Assembly (NCBI GenBank): GCA_964412235.1
Contig: CAYPNT010000109.1
Coordinates: 1-7,464 of the forward strand
Direction of reading: 5' to 3'
DNA from: JAYZQT01 sp964412235
GTDB taxonomy: Bacteria > Pseudomonadota > Alphaproteobacteria > MPNO01 > UBA830
DNA: 7,464 nt
Shown in pieces: positions 1-6,333 of this stretch. Within the stretch, counting starts at the first letter, position 1; each line of letters starts with the position of its first letter. Position numbers and translations under genes: made by a program. The notes beneath the pieces were generated by a model. That model saw nothing but the letters and a program-made list of their open reading frames with translations. It did no database searches and was not told the origin of the DNA.

Positions 1-36
1 TGCGAGCACGGTATTAGCGGAGCGTGATCTATTCTT
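1..36 (+). pseudogene. N-terminal fragment of the [2Fe-2S] small subunit, ended by in-frame TGA at 25-27
   Basis: The reading frame of the downstream small-subunit gene continues leftward to the window edge and reads CEHGISGA, stop, SILLDG. In this family the segment is normally CEHG-x-CGAC-[ST]-x-L-x-DG, the start of the plant-type ferredoxin cluster loop (C-x4-C-x2-C-x11-C). Here the first cysteine is kept (codon 1-3), the second is serine (AGC, 16-18) and the third is a TGA codon (25-27). There is no frameshift: homology continues in the same frame on both sides of the stop. About 40-50 further N-terminal residues would be expected upstream of the window. It is listed apart from the downstream part because ordinary translation would end at this TGA. 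Sequencing error or recoding of TGA cannot be excluded from the sequence alone. Confidence 0.7.
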
Positions 37-363
37 TTGGACGGAGCGCCGGTTCGCTCGTTCCTTATGTTTGCTGTTCAGGCAGAGGGACACCAAATAA
101 CAACCGTGGAGGGACTCGCCACAAAAGATGGCGAACTGAGCGACCTGCAGGACTCATTTTGGGAATGTCACGCAATGCAGTGCGGATATTGTACGCCCGG
201 AATGTTGATCGCGGGCCATGCGTTGTTGGAAGACAATCCGGAGCCTGATGATGAGGAGGTTCGAGAGGCAATTAGTGGGAATCTGTGCCGTTGTACGGGT
301 TATCAACAAATTATAGAGGCAGTTAAATTAACAGCGAAACGGCGCAGCGGGACTACGGCATGA
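37..363 (+). CDS. (2Fe-2S)-binding small subunit of a xanthine dehydrogenase/CO dehydrogenase-family hydroxylase, 5'-interrupted
   Basis: This is the electron-transfer subunit (CoxS/XdhC type) of a cytoplasmic molybdenum hydroxylase, which passes electrons from the Mo centre through two [2Fe-2S] clusters to an FAD subunit. The open part after the TGA at 25-27 could start at TTG 37 or ATG 67; neither has a convincing Shine-Dalgarno site, so the start is uncertain. Counting from TTG 37, the C-terminal four-helix cluster domain is intact: QCGYCTPGM gives C49 and C52, GNLCRCTGY gives C84 and C86, the canonical C-x2-C-x31-C-x1-C pattern. In contrast the N-terminal ferredoxin domain has lost three of four ligands, including Phe in place of the usual Cys in VRS-C-LM (codon TTC, 61-63). 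Family members are usually about 155-165 residues; here 108 follow the interruption. The stop overlaps the large-subunit start. Family assignment is firm; whether a working subunit is made is doubtful. Confidence 0.85.
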   Translation: MDGAPVRSFLMFAVQAEGHQITTVEGLATKDGELSDLQDSFWECHAMQCGYCTPGMLIAGHALLEDNPEPDDEEVREAISGNLCRCTGYQQIIEAVKLTAKRRSGTTA

Positions 364-2768
364 GTACCGCACCCGCATTGCCCAACTATCGATATGTGTC
401 TCGTAAGCGCCGGACAAAGGAGGATCGGCGGTTTATAACCGGTCGAGGTAAGTACGTTGCCGACGTAGACGTCCCGGGAATGAAACATATTGCCGTTTTG
501 GCAAGCCCTCACCCCCGCGCAAATATCGTCGCCATAGACATAGATGCTGCGATGGCGGTTACCGGTGTGCATTATGTGCTGACAGGAGAAGAGATCGCAC
601 GCGAAACAAATTCACTTTTCCACGGTTTGGATCTGCCCAACGTAAAATGGTACCCGCTTGCTGTTAATATGACGCGTTACGCTGGCGAATGGGTAGCCGC
701 GGTTGTGGCTGACTCGCGATACGTGGCCGAGGACGCCGCTGAATTGATCCAGGTTGACTACGAAGCCCTTCCCGCAGCCGTTGATTCCGAAAAAATGCTT
801 GAAGACGGTCAACCATTGGTTCATCCGGATCATGGTAGCAATGTATTATTTCAGAATACTTGGACGTGGGGCCCAGTAGAACAAGATTTTGGTGAGACCC
901 CACATAAAATCAGTTATCGCGCCCGATGGGGACGATCTTCGACCGTGCCAATAGAAACGTTCGGCGTCGTCGCAAAATGGGATGGTATTACAGACATACT
1001 TGACGTGTGGGCGTCGATCCAGATGCCTCAATACCAGGATCAAATCGCCAACGCGATGCGCATGCCCATGAATAACGTACGGGTTCATAATGACGTCGAT
1101 GTCGGCGGCTCCTACGGGGTTAAGCGTGGAATAAAGCACACGGTTCTCGTCAGTTATTTGACAAAGAAATTTGGATTTCCGGTGCGCTTCATTGAGGACC
1201 GGCTGGATAATATGTCTGGTGGTGACGCGCACGGGCCCGACCGGATCTTCAACGTTACGATGGCATTTGATAATGACGGCGTCATCAAGTCCCTTAAGAT
1301 GCGGGCGCTGGACGATGTAGGCGCGTACCCTGGACGCGCGCCTCTGCAACTTGGCAAACCGATTACGGCTTTGTGCGGGCCTTACCGTGTAAATTCGATC
1401 GAGTATGAAGCAATTTCGGTGACATCAAACAAGACCGGCCAAGTCCCGGTCCGAGGCTTTGGCCAGTCACCTACAAATTTTGCAATTGAGTGCGGCGTTG
1501 AGCGTGTCGCTAAGTTTTTAGGGCTAGACCGGATCGAGGTTCGTTCTCGTAATCTTGTTCGTAAGGAAGAATTTCCTTGGAAAATTCCTCCTGGATCTCT
1601 TTATGATTCCGGTGATTTCCACGCGGTACTTGAGAGCGCCCTTGAAACTTCGAATTGGGATAAATTGGTTGAGCGACGTGATGCCCTGCGTGCGGAAGGT
1701 AAGCTTGCCGGGATTGGTCTGGCAACTTGCTTGGAACCAGGTGGGGGTAACAACATCTTCGAGTATCTTTTCAACCCCAAGCTTCAAATAACTACGTTTG
1801 TGGAATCGATTTTGATAAAGGTTGAGCCGACAGGCGCAATTACGGCTGTGATGTGCACAACTTCCTCCGGACAGGGCCATGAGACAATGGTTTCTACCAT
1901 TGCGGGAGAAGAGTTGGAACGAGACCCCGACACAATCCGCGTTTTGCATGGAGATTCCCTGGAAGCTCTGCCTACACGGAGTCCTGTCGCAAGCCGAATG
2001 ACTATTGTGCTGGGAACTGCGACGTCGAATGCAGCTCGCGAGATTAAACAAAAAATGATTGCAATCGCCGCCCACGATCTCGGGGTCGAAAAAGATCAGA
2101 TCGAATATTCAGATGGTGAATTCAATGTACGCGGTTCACCATCACGCAAGTTGGATTGGGGTGAAATTTGTCACATAGCACATAAGCAGTTTCACAGAAT
2201 GCCGCCTGGCCACGAACTAGGGCTGCAGGCTTATTCCGTGCAGCAGGTTCCGGGCGCAGGGTCCCTGCCAAACGAAAAAAACGAGGTGTCTCTGTATCCG
2301 TGTTTTTCGTTTCAAGCTCACGTTCCTTTGATCGAAATAGATAGTGCTACTGGTAAGGTAAAAATACTCGAATACTATATTGCTCATGACTGTGGTACGC
2401 CGATAAATCCCGATATTGTTCGGGGAATGATAATAGGCGGTGTGGCGCACGGTGTGGGTGCGGCACTTTACGAGAAATTTGAATATGACCCAACTGGTCA
2501 ATTATTGGCCGGGTCCTTCGTCGATTATTTACTGCCCTCGGCACACGAAATACCTCCAGTGACTGACATCGAACATTGTACGCCGTCACCCATGACTTCT
2601 CTTGGCCAAAAGGGTTCGGGTGAGGGGGGCTATCTGGGGGCGCCGGCCGCAGTGGCGTCCGCGGTAAACGACGCGCTGGCACCCCGAGGCATAGAAATAA
2701 ATGAATTGCCTATTCGGGCTCGGGATATCGAAGAGGCACTTCATCAAAGTAACTTGAACCGTAATTGA
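360..2768 (+). CDS. Xanthine dehydrogenase-family protein, molybdopterin-binding large subunit
   Basis: This is the catalytic subunit of a molybdenum hydroxylase, which inserts water-derived oxygen into a C-H bond of an aromatic, heterocyclic or aldehyde substrate. At 802 residues it has the usual length and looks intact. The N-terminal domain opens with RRFITGRGKYVADV (residues 23-36) and a segment around SPHPRA (49-54). Cofactor and active-site segments follow in the expected order: GGSYGVK (249-255), VRGFGQ (364-369), GQGHE (504-508), DCGTPINP (677-684) and KGSGEGG (751-757), where E755 matches the conserved catalytic glutamate. The AYRCSFR loop that marks form I CO dehydrogenase is absent, so CO is an unlikely substrate. 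It starts at the ATG that overlaps the small-subunit stop (ATGA, 360-363), which implies translational coupling; only a weak GCGGGA lies upstream. The amidohydrolase follows 10 bases after its stop. The substrate is unknown. Confidence 0.93.
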   Translation: MSTAPALPNYRYVSRKRRTKEDRRFITGRGKYVADVDVPGMKHIAVLASPHPRANIVAIDIDAAMAVTGVHYVLTGEEIARETNSLFHGLDLPNVKWYPLAVNMTRYAGEWVAAVVADSRYVAEDAAELIQVDYEALPAAVDSEKMLEDGQPLVHPDHGSNVLFQNTWTWGPVEQDFGETPHKISYRARWGRSSTVPIETFGVVAKWDGITDILDVWASIQMPQYQDQIANAMRMPMNNVRVHNDVDVGGSYGVKRGIKHTVLVSYLTKKFGFPVRFIEDRLDNMSGGDAHGPDRIFNVTMAFDNDGVIKSLKMRALDDVGAYPGRAPLQLGKPITALCGPYRVNSIEYEAISVTSNKTGQVPVRGFGQSPTNFAIECGVERVAKFLGLDRIEVRSRNLVRKEEFPWKIPPGSLYDSGDFHAVLESALETSNWDKLVERRDALRAEGKLAGIGLATCLEPGGGNNIFEYLFNPKLQITTFVESILIKVEPTGAITAVMCTTSSGQGHETMVSTIAGEELERDPDTIRVLHGDSLEALPTRSPVASRMTIVLGTATSNAAREIKQKMIAIAAHDLGVEKDQIEYSDGEFNVRGSPSRKLDWGEICHIAHKQFHRMPPGHELGLQAYSVQQVPGAGSLPNEKNEVSLYPCFSFQAHVPLIEIDSATGKVKILEYYIAHDCGTPINPDIVRGMIIGGVAHGVGAALYEKFEYDPTGQLLAGSFVDYLLPSAHEIPPVTDIEHCTPSPMTSLGQKGSGEGGYLGAPAAVASAVNDALAPRGIEINELPIRARDIEEALHQSNLNRN

Positions 2769-2778
2769 AGGTTTCCCA

Positions 2779-3780
2779 ATGATAATCGACACACACGCCC
2801 ATTTTGTACCGCAAACTATGCTTGATGATGTGGTTAGCGCTAAGGCACACTTTGATAATATTGAGGTGCTGCGCGAAGACAAAGTGTTCAAGTTGGCATT
2901 TATGGGGGGTGCTCCCACGAGGCCCATCATGCCAAAACTTCGTGAGCTTGAGACCCGTGAAGCATGGGTCACAGAAAATGGCATAGACATTCAGGTGTCA
3001 GGCGGATGGTTGGACAGTTTCGCCTATAATGTTCCGGCTGACGAGGGCGCCGCGTGGAGCCGTTTTATGAACGAACATTTGCTTGAGCAAATGCGGCCCA
3101 AGCCTTTTATGGAACCACTTGCGACCGTTCCTATGCAAGATGGGAAACTCGCAGCCGATGTGCTTGGGGAGGCGATAAATGCGGGCTTTTCTGGCGCTAT
3201 GATCGGCACGCAACCAAAGGGGCTCTCCGGAAATCTTGATGATCCTGACCTAGATCCTTTTTGGCAGACCGCGTCAGACCTGGAAGCGACAATCTATCTT
3301 CATCCGATGTTTGGTTGCGGCGATGATCGGTTGCTTGATTACGACATGATTAACGCGGTTGGCCGGGGAGTAGACACCACGACGGCGGTTGCACGGATGA
3401 TCTTTGCAGGACATTTTACCAAATACAGTGGGATGAAGATGATCTTGTCGCATGGCGGCGGGGCCTTGCCCTATATTTTGGGCCGAATGGAGCGCAACTA
3501 TCTGATGCACAAGGACGATGGCTACGCCGATCCTGGCGAACAAATGCAAAAGCTTTGGTATGACACTGTACTGTTTGATCCGAGGACGTTGAGGTTTCTT
3601 ACAGAATGCTTTGGTGCCGACAGGATTGTATTGGGCTCCGATTATCCATTTCCAATAGGTGATTTAACGCCCTGTAACGTTGTACGACAGGCAAATTTTT
3701 CTGAAATCGACACCAGTGCTATTCTCGGTGACAATGCAGCAAGGCTTTTCCGGTTGGAGGGACGTTGCGGCACCTGTTGA
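2779..3780 (+). CDS. Amidohydrolase-superfamily decarboxylase, ACMSD-like
   Basis: This metal-dependent TIM-barrel enzyme of the amidohydrolase_2 family most resembles 2-amino-3-carboxymuconate-6-semialdehyde decarboxylase (ACMSD) and related non-oxidative aromatic-acid decarboxylases. Visible signature positions are THAH (H6, H8), LHP (H175), SHGG (H225) and GSDYP (D288): the zinc ligands plus the catalytic histidine. From memory, Pseudomonas ACMSD uses H9, H11, H177, H228, D294 and the substrate-carboxylate arginines R51 and R239; here R48 and R236 fall at the matching offsets. Its length, 333 residues, is normal for the family. The ATG at 2779 is preceded by GAAGG (2767-2771) at 7 bases, and the gap to the large-subunit stop is 10 bases, so it belongs to the same operon. 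It probably decarboxylates a carboxylated intermediate made by, or fed to, the Mo hydroxylase. A hydrolase of a lactone or amide is the alternative. The superfamily is certain; the decarboxylase role is likely. Confidence 0.88.
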   Translation: MIIDTHAHFVPQTMLDDVVSAKAHFDNIEVLREDKVFKLAFMGGAPTRPIMPKLRELETREAWVTENGIDIQVSGGWLDSFAYNVPADEGAAWSRFMNEHLLEQMRPKPFMEPLATVPMQDGKLAADVLGEAINAGFSGAMIGTQPKGLSGNLDDPDLDPFWQTASDLEATIYLHPMFGCGDDRLLDYDMINAVGRGVDTTTAVARMIFAGHFTKYSGMKMILSHGGGALPYILGRMERNYLMHKDDGYADPGEQMQKLWYDTVLFDPRTLRFLTECFGADRIVLGSDYPFPIGDLTPCNVVRQANFSEIDTSAILGDNAARLFRLEGRCGTC

Positions 3781-3794
3781 GATGCCGTGCACAT

Positions 3795-4742
3795 TTACGA
3801 ATTCCTTCTACGATATTCTTCCGCGTAATCCGCGAGGGCTTCCTCCAACGTAAAGGACGGCTGCCAGCCCAGTTCGTTTTGCGCACGGCTAATGTCCAGG
3901 GGTGTAGTGCGGTTGTCTGGCGGTGTGCCCGGCGTTACTTCGATTTCGAGACCTGGTAAGGATTGTTTTACTGCGGCAACGAGTTCTTCAAAGCTAATGG
4001 CCCGCCCCCAAGAAATATTAAATACGGCTTTATCCGGAAGCCCTGTTTTCGTGGCGGCCAGGTCCAGTGCACGACCCATATCAGCGGCATAGACATATTC
4101 AAATGCCATCGTTTGTTCTTCGGGGATCACAGCTTTTTCGCCCCTGACACCGGCCTCAATTAAAGAATGCACTTTTTCGCCCCCGCCGGACCCTCCCCAA
4201 AAGTGTCCCATACCAAAAACGTTGCCAGGTCGCAGTACCACAGCTTCAAAGCCACAATGTATACGATACGCCTCCAGAATCATTTCTTGGGCGGCTTTTG
4301 AATTTGAATAGGCAGCTCCAGACCCCCGCGCAAAACTTTCATCCATTGCATCAACTTCACCCGTTCGGCGCCAGTCGTAGACACCAAAGGTCGATAGGTG
4401 CAGGACCCGCTTAATCCCGGATAACCGGACCGCTTCGACTACCGCCATCATTCCATTGATGTTTAGGTCGTAACCAAAATGAATCGGGTCCGCGACGCGT
4501 TTTCCGATCAATCCCGCCGTATGCAGAAAAGTTTCAGGTGAGTAGGTTTTAATTGCCGACAATAACCCGGGGAGGCTCCGTACATCCTCCACCACTACCT
4601 CGTAATCGATATCCCCTAGACGCATGGCAAGATAATCCTCACGGGGGATAGGGTCTAAAAACACTACTTTTTCCCCGCGCTTTGCAGCTTCTATCGCGTA
4701 GGATGTTCCTACTAGTCCTGCGCCCGTTATCATTGTCGTCAT
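3795..4742 (-). CDS. NAD(P)-dependent epimerase/dehydratase-family oxidoreductase (extended SDR)
   Basis: This is an extended short-chain dehydrogenase of the NAD-dependent epimerase/dehydratase family, acting in the cytoplasm on a sugar-like, lactone or hydroxy-acid substrate. The N-terminal Rossmann motif is TGAGLVG (residues 6-12), with D30 at the end of the second strand favouring NAD. The catalytic set is visible as LST (S117, T118) and the Y-x3-K motif YSNSK (Y145, K149). RPGNVFG (171-177) matches the family RPxNVYG segment, and DISRAQNELGW near residues 283-293 is the usual C-terminal family element. Its 315 residues are normal. AAAGGG (4752-4757 on the complementary strand) lies 9 bases before the ATG, and the cupin stop is 28 bases upstream, so the two genes are probably co-transcribed. 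Its stop is 14 bases from the end of the converging amidohydrolase gene. The exact substrate cannot be told. Confidence 0.88.
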   Translation of the reverse strand: MTTMITGAGLVGTSYAIEAAKRGEKVVFLDPIPREDYLAMRLGDIDYEVVVEDVRSLPGLLSAIKTYSPETFLHTAGLIGKRVADPIHFGYDLNINGMMAVVEAVRLSGIKRVLHLSTFGVYDWRRTGEVDAMDESFARGSGAAYSNSKAAQEMILEAYRIHCGFEAVVLRPGNVFGMGHFWGGSGGGEKVHSLIEAGVRGEKAVIPEEQTMAFEYVYAADMGRALDLAATKTGLPDKAVFNISWGRAISFEELVAAVKQSLPGLEIEVTPGTPPDNRTTPLDISRAQNELGWQPSFTLEEALADYAEEYRRRNS

Positions 4743-4770
4743 CGAGTGTTACCCTTTCCACTCATCATTA

Positions 4771-5286
4771 TTATTCAAAATACTGTCCCTCCAGAAACTC
4801 GATCGGCACGGTTTTGTTTTTCTTAGAGTCTCCCCGCATAGGTTTACCATCGGAATCGATACGGTCCACTTTCGGCAATTTTTGGTAATTTGGTGAGCCA
4901 ATTCGCAGCATAACGAGTGGTTCGCCGGGGATGGCGTTGAACCAGTACATATTGCCCTTTGGCAGCATGATCCCCTGATTTACCCCCAACACCGTTTCCT
5001 CTCCCTCCGGCCCGTGAAACCGGACTTGTCCTTTCAGAACGATAAAACTGTGATCTTCTCCCGTATGGGCGTGGAGTTCGTTCTCACCACCTTCAGCATA
5101 AATCTTGAGGCGAATAGACATATCCTCTGTCGCCGCAAGGGGTGTGTCGGTACGACCCCTTTTCAACAGTTGCCCAGCGACATTAAAAACCGTTGGCTTT
5201 TCGTTTTCTGCCAGTTCCGACTGCCGGCGTCTAAGTTCATCCGAACCTATCGCGGGTGGAATTATCTCTCTAGTTTGCCCAGTCAT
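4771..5286 (-). CDS. Small cupin-domain protein with atypical metal motifs
   Basis: This 171-residue protein has one cupin (double-stranded beta-helix) domain. Motif 1 is recognisable around residues 66-86 as G-x5-HAH (H72, H74), then GEDH and a closing G86, but the glutamate expected by the classical pattern is replaced by H79. Motif 2 (LPKGNMYWFN, residues 108-117) has Tyr114 where the metal-binding histidine normally sits. From memory, a family of small bacterial cupins shares the EDH and GIMLP-G features, so these may be family traits rather than damage. It could be an enzyme (isomerase, dioxygenase) or a binding protein; no reaction can be assigned. The ATG is preceded by GGAG at 7 bases. 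It lies between the SDR gene (107-base gap) and the epimerase gene (28-base gap) on the same strand, which links it to their pathway. Confidence 0.85.
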   Translation of the reverse strand: MTGQTREIIPPAIGSDELRRRQSELAENEKPTVFNVAGQLLKRGRTDTPLAATEDMSIRLKIYAEGGENELHAHTGEDHSFIVLKGQVRFHGPEGEETVLGVNQGIMLPKGNMYWFNAIPGEPLVMLRIGSPNYQKLPKVDRIDSDGKPMRGDSKKNKTVPIEFLEGQYFE

Positions 5287-5326
5287 TAGCTATCTCCGGT
5301 TGGTAGAACTAATTTCTATATGACCG

Positions 5327-5355
5327 AATTTAGATCCCCGCTCTTCAGGGGACAA
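5327..5355 (-). promoter_or_regulatory. Possible internal promoter for the cupin-epimerase pair
   Basis: The 107-base gap between the SDR stop and the cupin start contains, on the minus strand, TTGTCC (5350-5355) and TAAATT (5327-5332) separated by exactly 17 bases, each matching four of six positions of the sigma-70 boxes. A 5-bp dyad (TCCCC, 8 bases, GGGGA; 5335-5352) covers most of the spacer. Transcription would begin roughly 35 bases before the cupin ATG. The match is short and was found by eye, so it is a candidate only. I see nothing else in this gap. Confidence 0.25.
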
Positions 5356-5393
5356 TCCATCCGGTGAGATTTCCAGAAACACCAAGAGAGAAT

Positions 5394-6239
5394 TTAGCTT
5401 CCCTCCATCGGGTTGCCGTGGGCGACCACGGCCTGCGCGCCCAGGCCGGGCCATGCTGCGGGCCAGGATGCTTTTTGAGCTGCCTCTGCCTCTGGAATTT
5501 GTTCATCCCATAAAGTTGCAACAATTCGACGGCCATTAAACCCGTCAGATTCCTCTGCGGCTAGCCAGGTAATTGGTTTTTTCATCACGGAGGGTTGGAG
5601 CAGAGCATTTCGGTCGCCGGCGGATGCCGCGGGGACCATTCCGGTATTAGCGGGACCACCCGGAACCAGCACGTTCACGCTGATTGGACTGTCATGTAAA
5701 TCTTTTGCCCATACGGCTGAACACGCCTCGAGGGCGGCTTTGGAAGGGCCATATGGTGTCCATCCACGACGTATCATTGTGTCTAGGCTCGTGGTCACGT
5801 TTATAATGCGCCCCCATCCCGCACTCAGCATATGAGGGACCGCCGCCTTGGACATTATAAAGGCGCCTTTGACATTCGTTTCAATGATTACATCCCAATT
5901 CTCGTCAGGGACTTCCCAAAACTTAATATTCTTTTTGTAATAATTCTCTCGGATGCTGGAGAGACCCACACCCGCATTATTTACCAGGATATGCAAAGCG
6001 CCGAAGTGTTCTATGGTTTTGTTTATTGCGGACCGGCAGCTATTAGCCAATCGCACGTCACCGCCGATCGGGAGGATTCGGTTTTTTAACTCAGGTCGTT
6101 CCGTGCATATTCGACCTGCAATTCGTTCATCAACGTCAAAGGCCGTGACGCAGTACCCTGCGTCCACTAGTGCTTCCGTTATTGCACCCCCAAGGCCTCC
6201 CCCAGCGCCTGTTACACAGGCTACCCTGTTGCCGCCCAT
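5394..6239 (-). CDS. SDR-family NAD(P)-dependent oxidoreductase
   Basis: This is a classical short-chain dehydrogenase/reductase that interconverts an alcohol and a carbonyl with NAD(P). The cofactor motif TGAGGGLG lies at residues 10-17, with D35 at the end of strand two, which favours NAD over NADP. NNAG is at 87-90 and TNVKG carries N122. The catalytic residues are S151 (in NVTTS), Y163 and K167 (YGPSK), and VPGGP (192-196) is the usual loop after strand six. At 281 residues it is somewhat longer than the 250-residue norm because of a C-terminal tail after about residue 240, rich in Ala, Trp and Pro, which occurs in some relatives as I recall. The ATG at 6239 is preceded by AGGA at 7 bases. 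It is the first gene of the minus-strand group SDR, cupin, epimerase, and shares a divergent promoter region with the 3-His cupin. The substrate is not identifiable. Confidence 0.9.
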   Translation of the reverse strand: MGGNRVACVTGAGGGLGGAITEALVDAGYCVTAFDVDERIAGRICTERPELKNRILPIGGDVRLANSCRSAINKTIEHFGALHILVNNAGVGLSSIRENYYKKNIKFWEVPDENWDVIIETNVKGAFIMSKAAVPHMLSAGWGRIINVTTSLDTMIRRGWTPYGPSKAALEACSAVWAKDLHDSPISVNVLVPGGPANTGMVPAASAGDRNALLQPSVMKKPITWLAAEESDGFNGRRIVATLWDEQIPEAEAAQKASWPAAWPGLGAQAVVAHGNPMEGS

Positions 6240-6271
6240 TTCAATGTCCTGCTATTGTGACTACTGAATTC

Positions 6272-6301
6272 AACATAGCGTGAACCGCTAGATCCCGGCA
6301 A
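6272..6301 (-). promoter_or_regulatory. Candidate promoter for the SDR operon in the divergent intergenic region
   Basis: On the minus strand TTGCCG (6296-6301) and TATGTT (6272-6277) are separated by 18 bases, each matching four of six sigma-70 positions. Transcription would start near 6265, giving a leader of about 26 bases that contains the AGGA ribosome site before the SDR ATG. Weak matches found by eye; no equally good pair was found for the opposite direction. Confidence 0.28.
6276..6290. promoter_or_regulatory. Inverted repeat, possible operator
   Basis: TAGCG and CGCTA form a perfect 5-bp dyad with a 5-base spacer, centred in the 94-base gap between divergent genes and overlapping the spacer of the candidate SDR promoter. 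Next to it are the 8-base palindrome TGAATTCA (6265-6272) and an imperfect dyad GCTATTGT (6251-6258) / ACATAGC (6273-6279). The position suits a regulator controlling one or both directions, but no regulator gene is in the window and short dyads arise by chance. Confidence 0.3.
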
Positions 6302-6333
6302 ATCGACGCAAGCCCCTAGGAAGGAACTGGAAC

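Noticed and set aside
24..248. Alternative plus frame starting at ATG 24, overlapping the in-frame TGA region
   Set aside because: It has no similarity to any family, while the frame containing the TGA matches the small subunit on both sides.
846..1349. Open frame of 167 codons on the minus strand inside the large-subunit gene
   Set aside because: The plus strand carries family motifs throughout; the minus translation has no recognisable domain and no ribosome site.
1524..2075. Open frame of 183 codons on the minus strand inside the large-subunit gene
   Set aside because: Its residue composition is erratic and it lies antisense to the conserved GQGHE segment region; a shadow frame.
360..2768. 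Calling the large subunit CO dehydrogenase (coxL)
   Set aside because: The AYRCSFR signature of form I enzymes is missing; the loop reads VRGFGQ.
4771..5286. 3-hydroxyanthranilate dioxygenase as the function of the small cupin, to complete a kynurenine route with the ACMSD-like enzyme
   Set aside because: Length is similar, but the metal and substrate motif pattern of that enzyme (His, Glu, His with paired arginines) is not seen.
5335..5352. TCCCC/GGGGA hairpin as a terminator after the SDR gene
   Set aside because: The stem is only 5 bp with an 8-base loop and no T run follows on the minus strand, so it is mentioned only as part of a promoter candidate.
5953..6267. Plus-strand open frame of 104 codons antisense to the SDR gene
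   Set aside because: The minus strand encodes the full SDR motif set there; the plus frame has no domain and no credible ribosome site.
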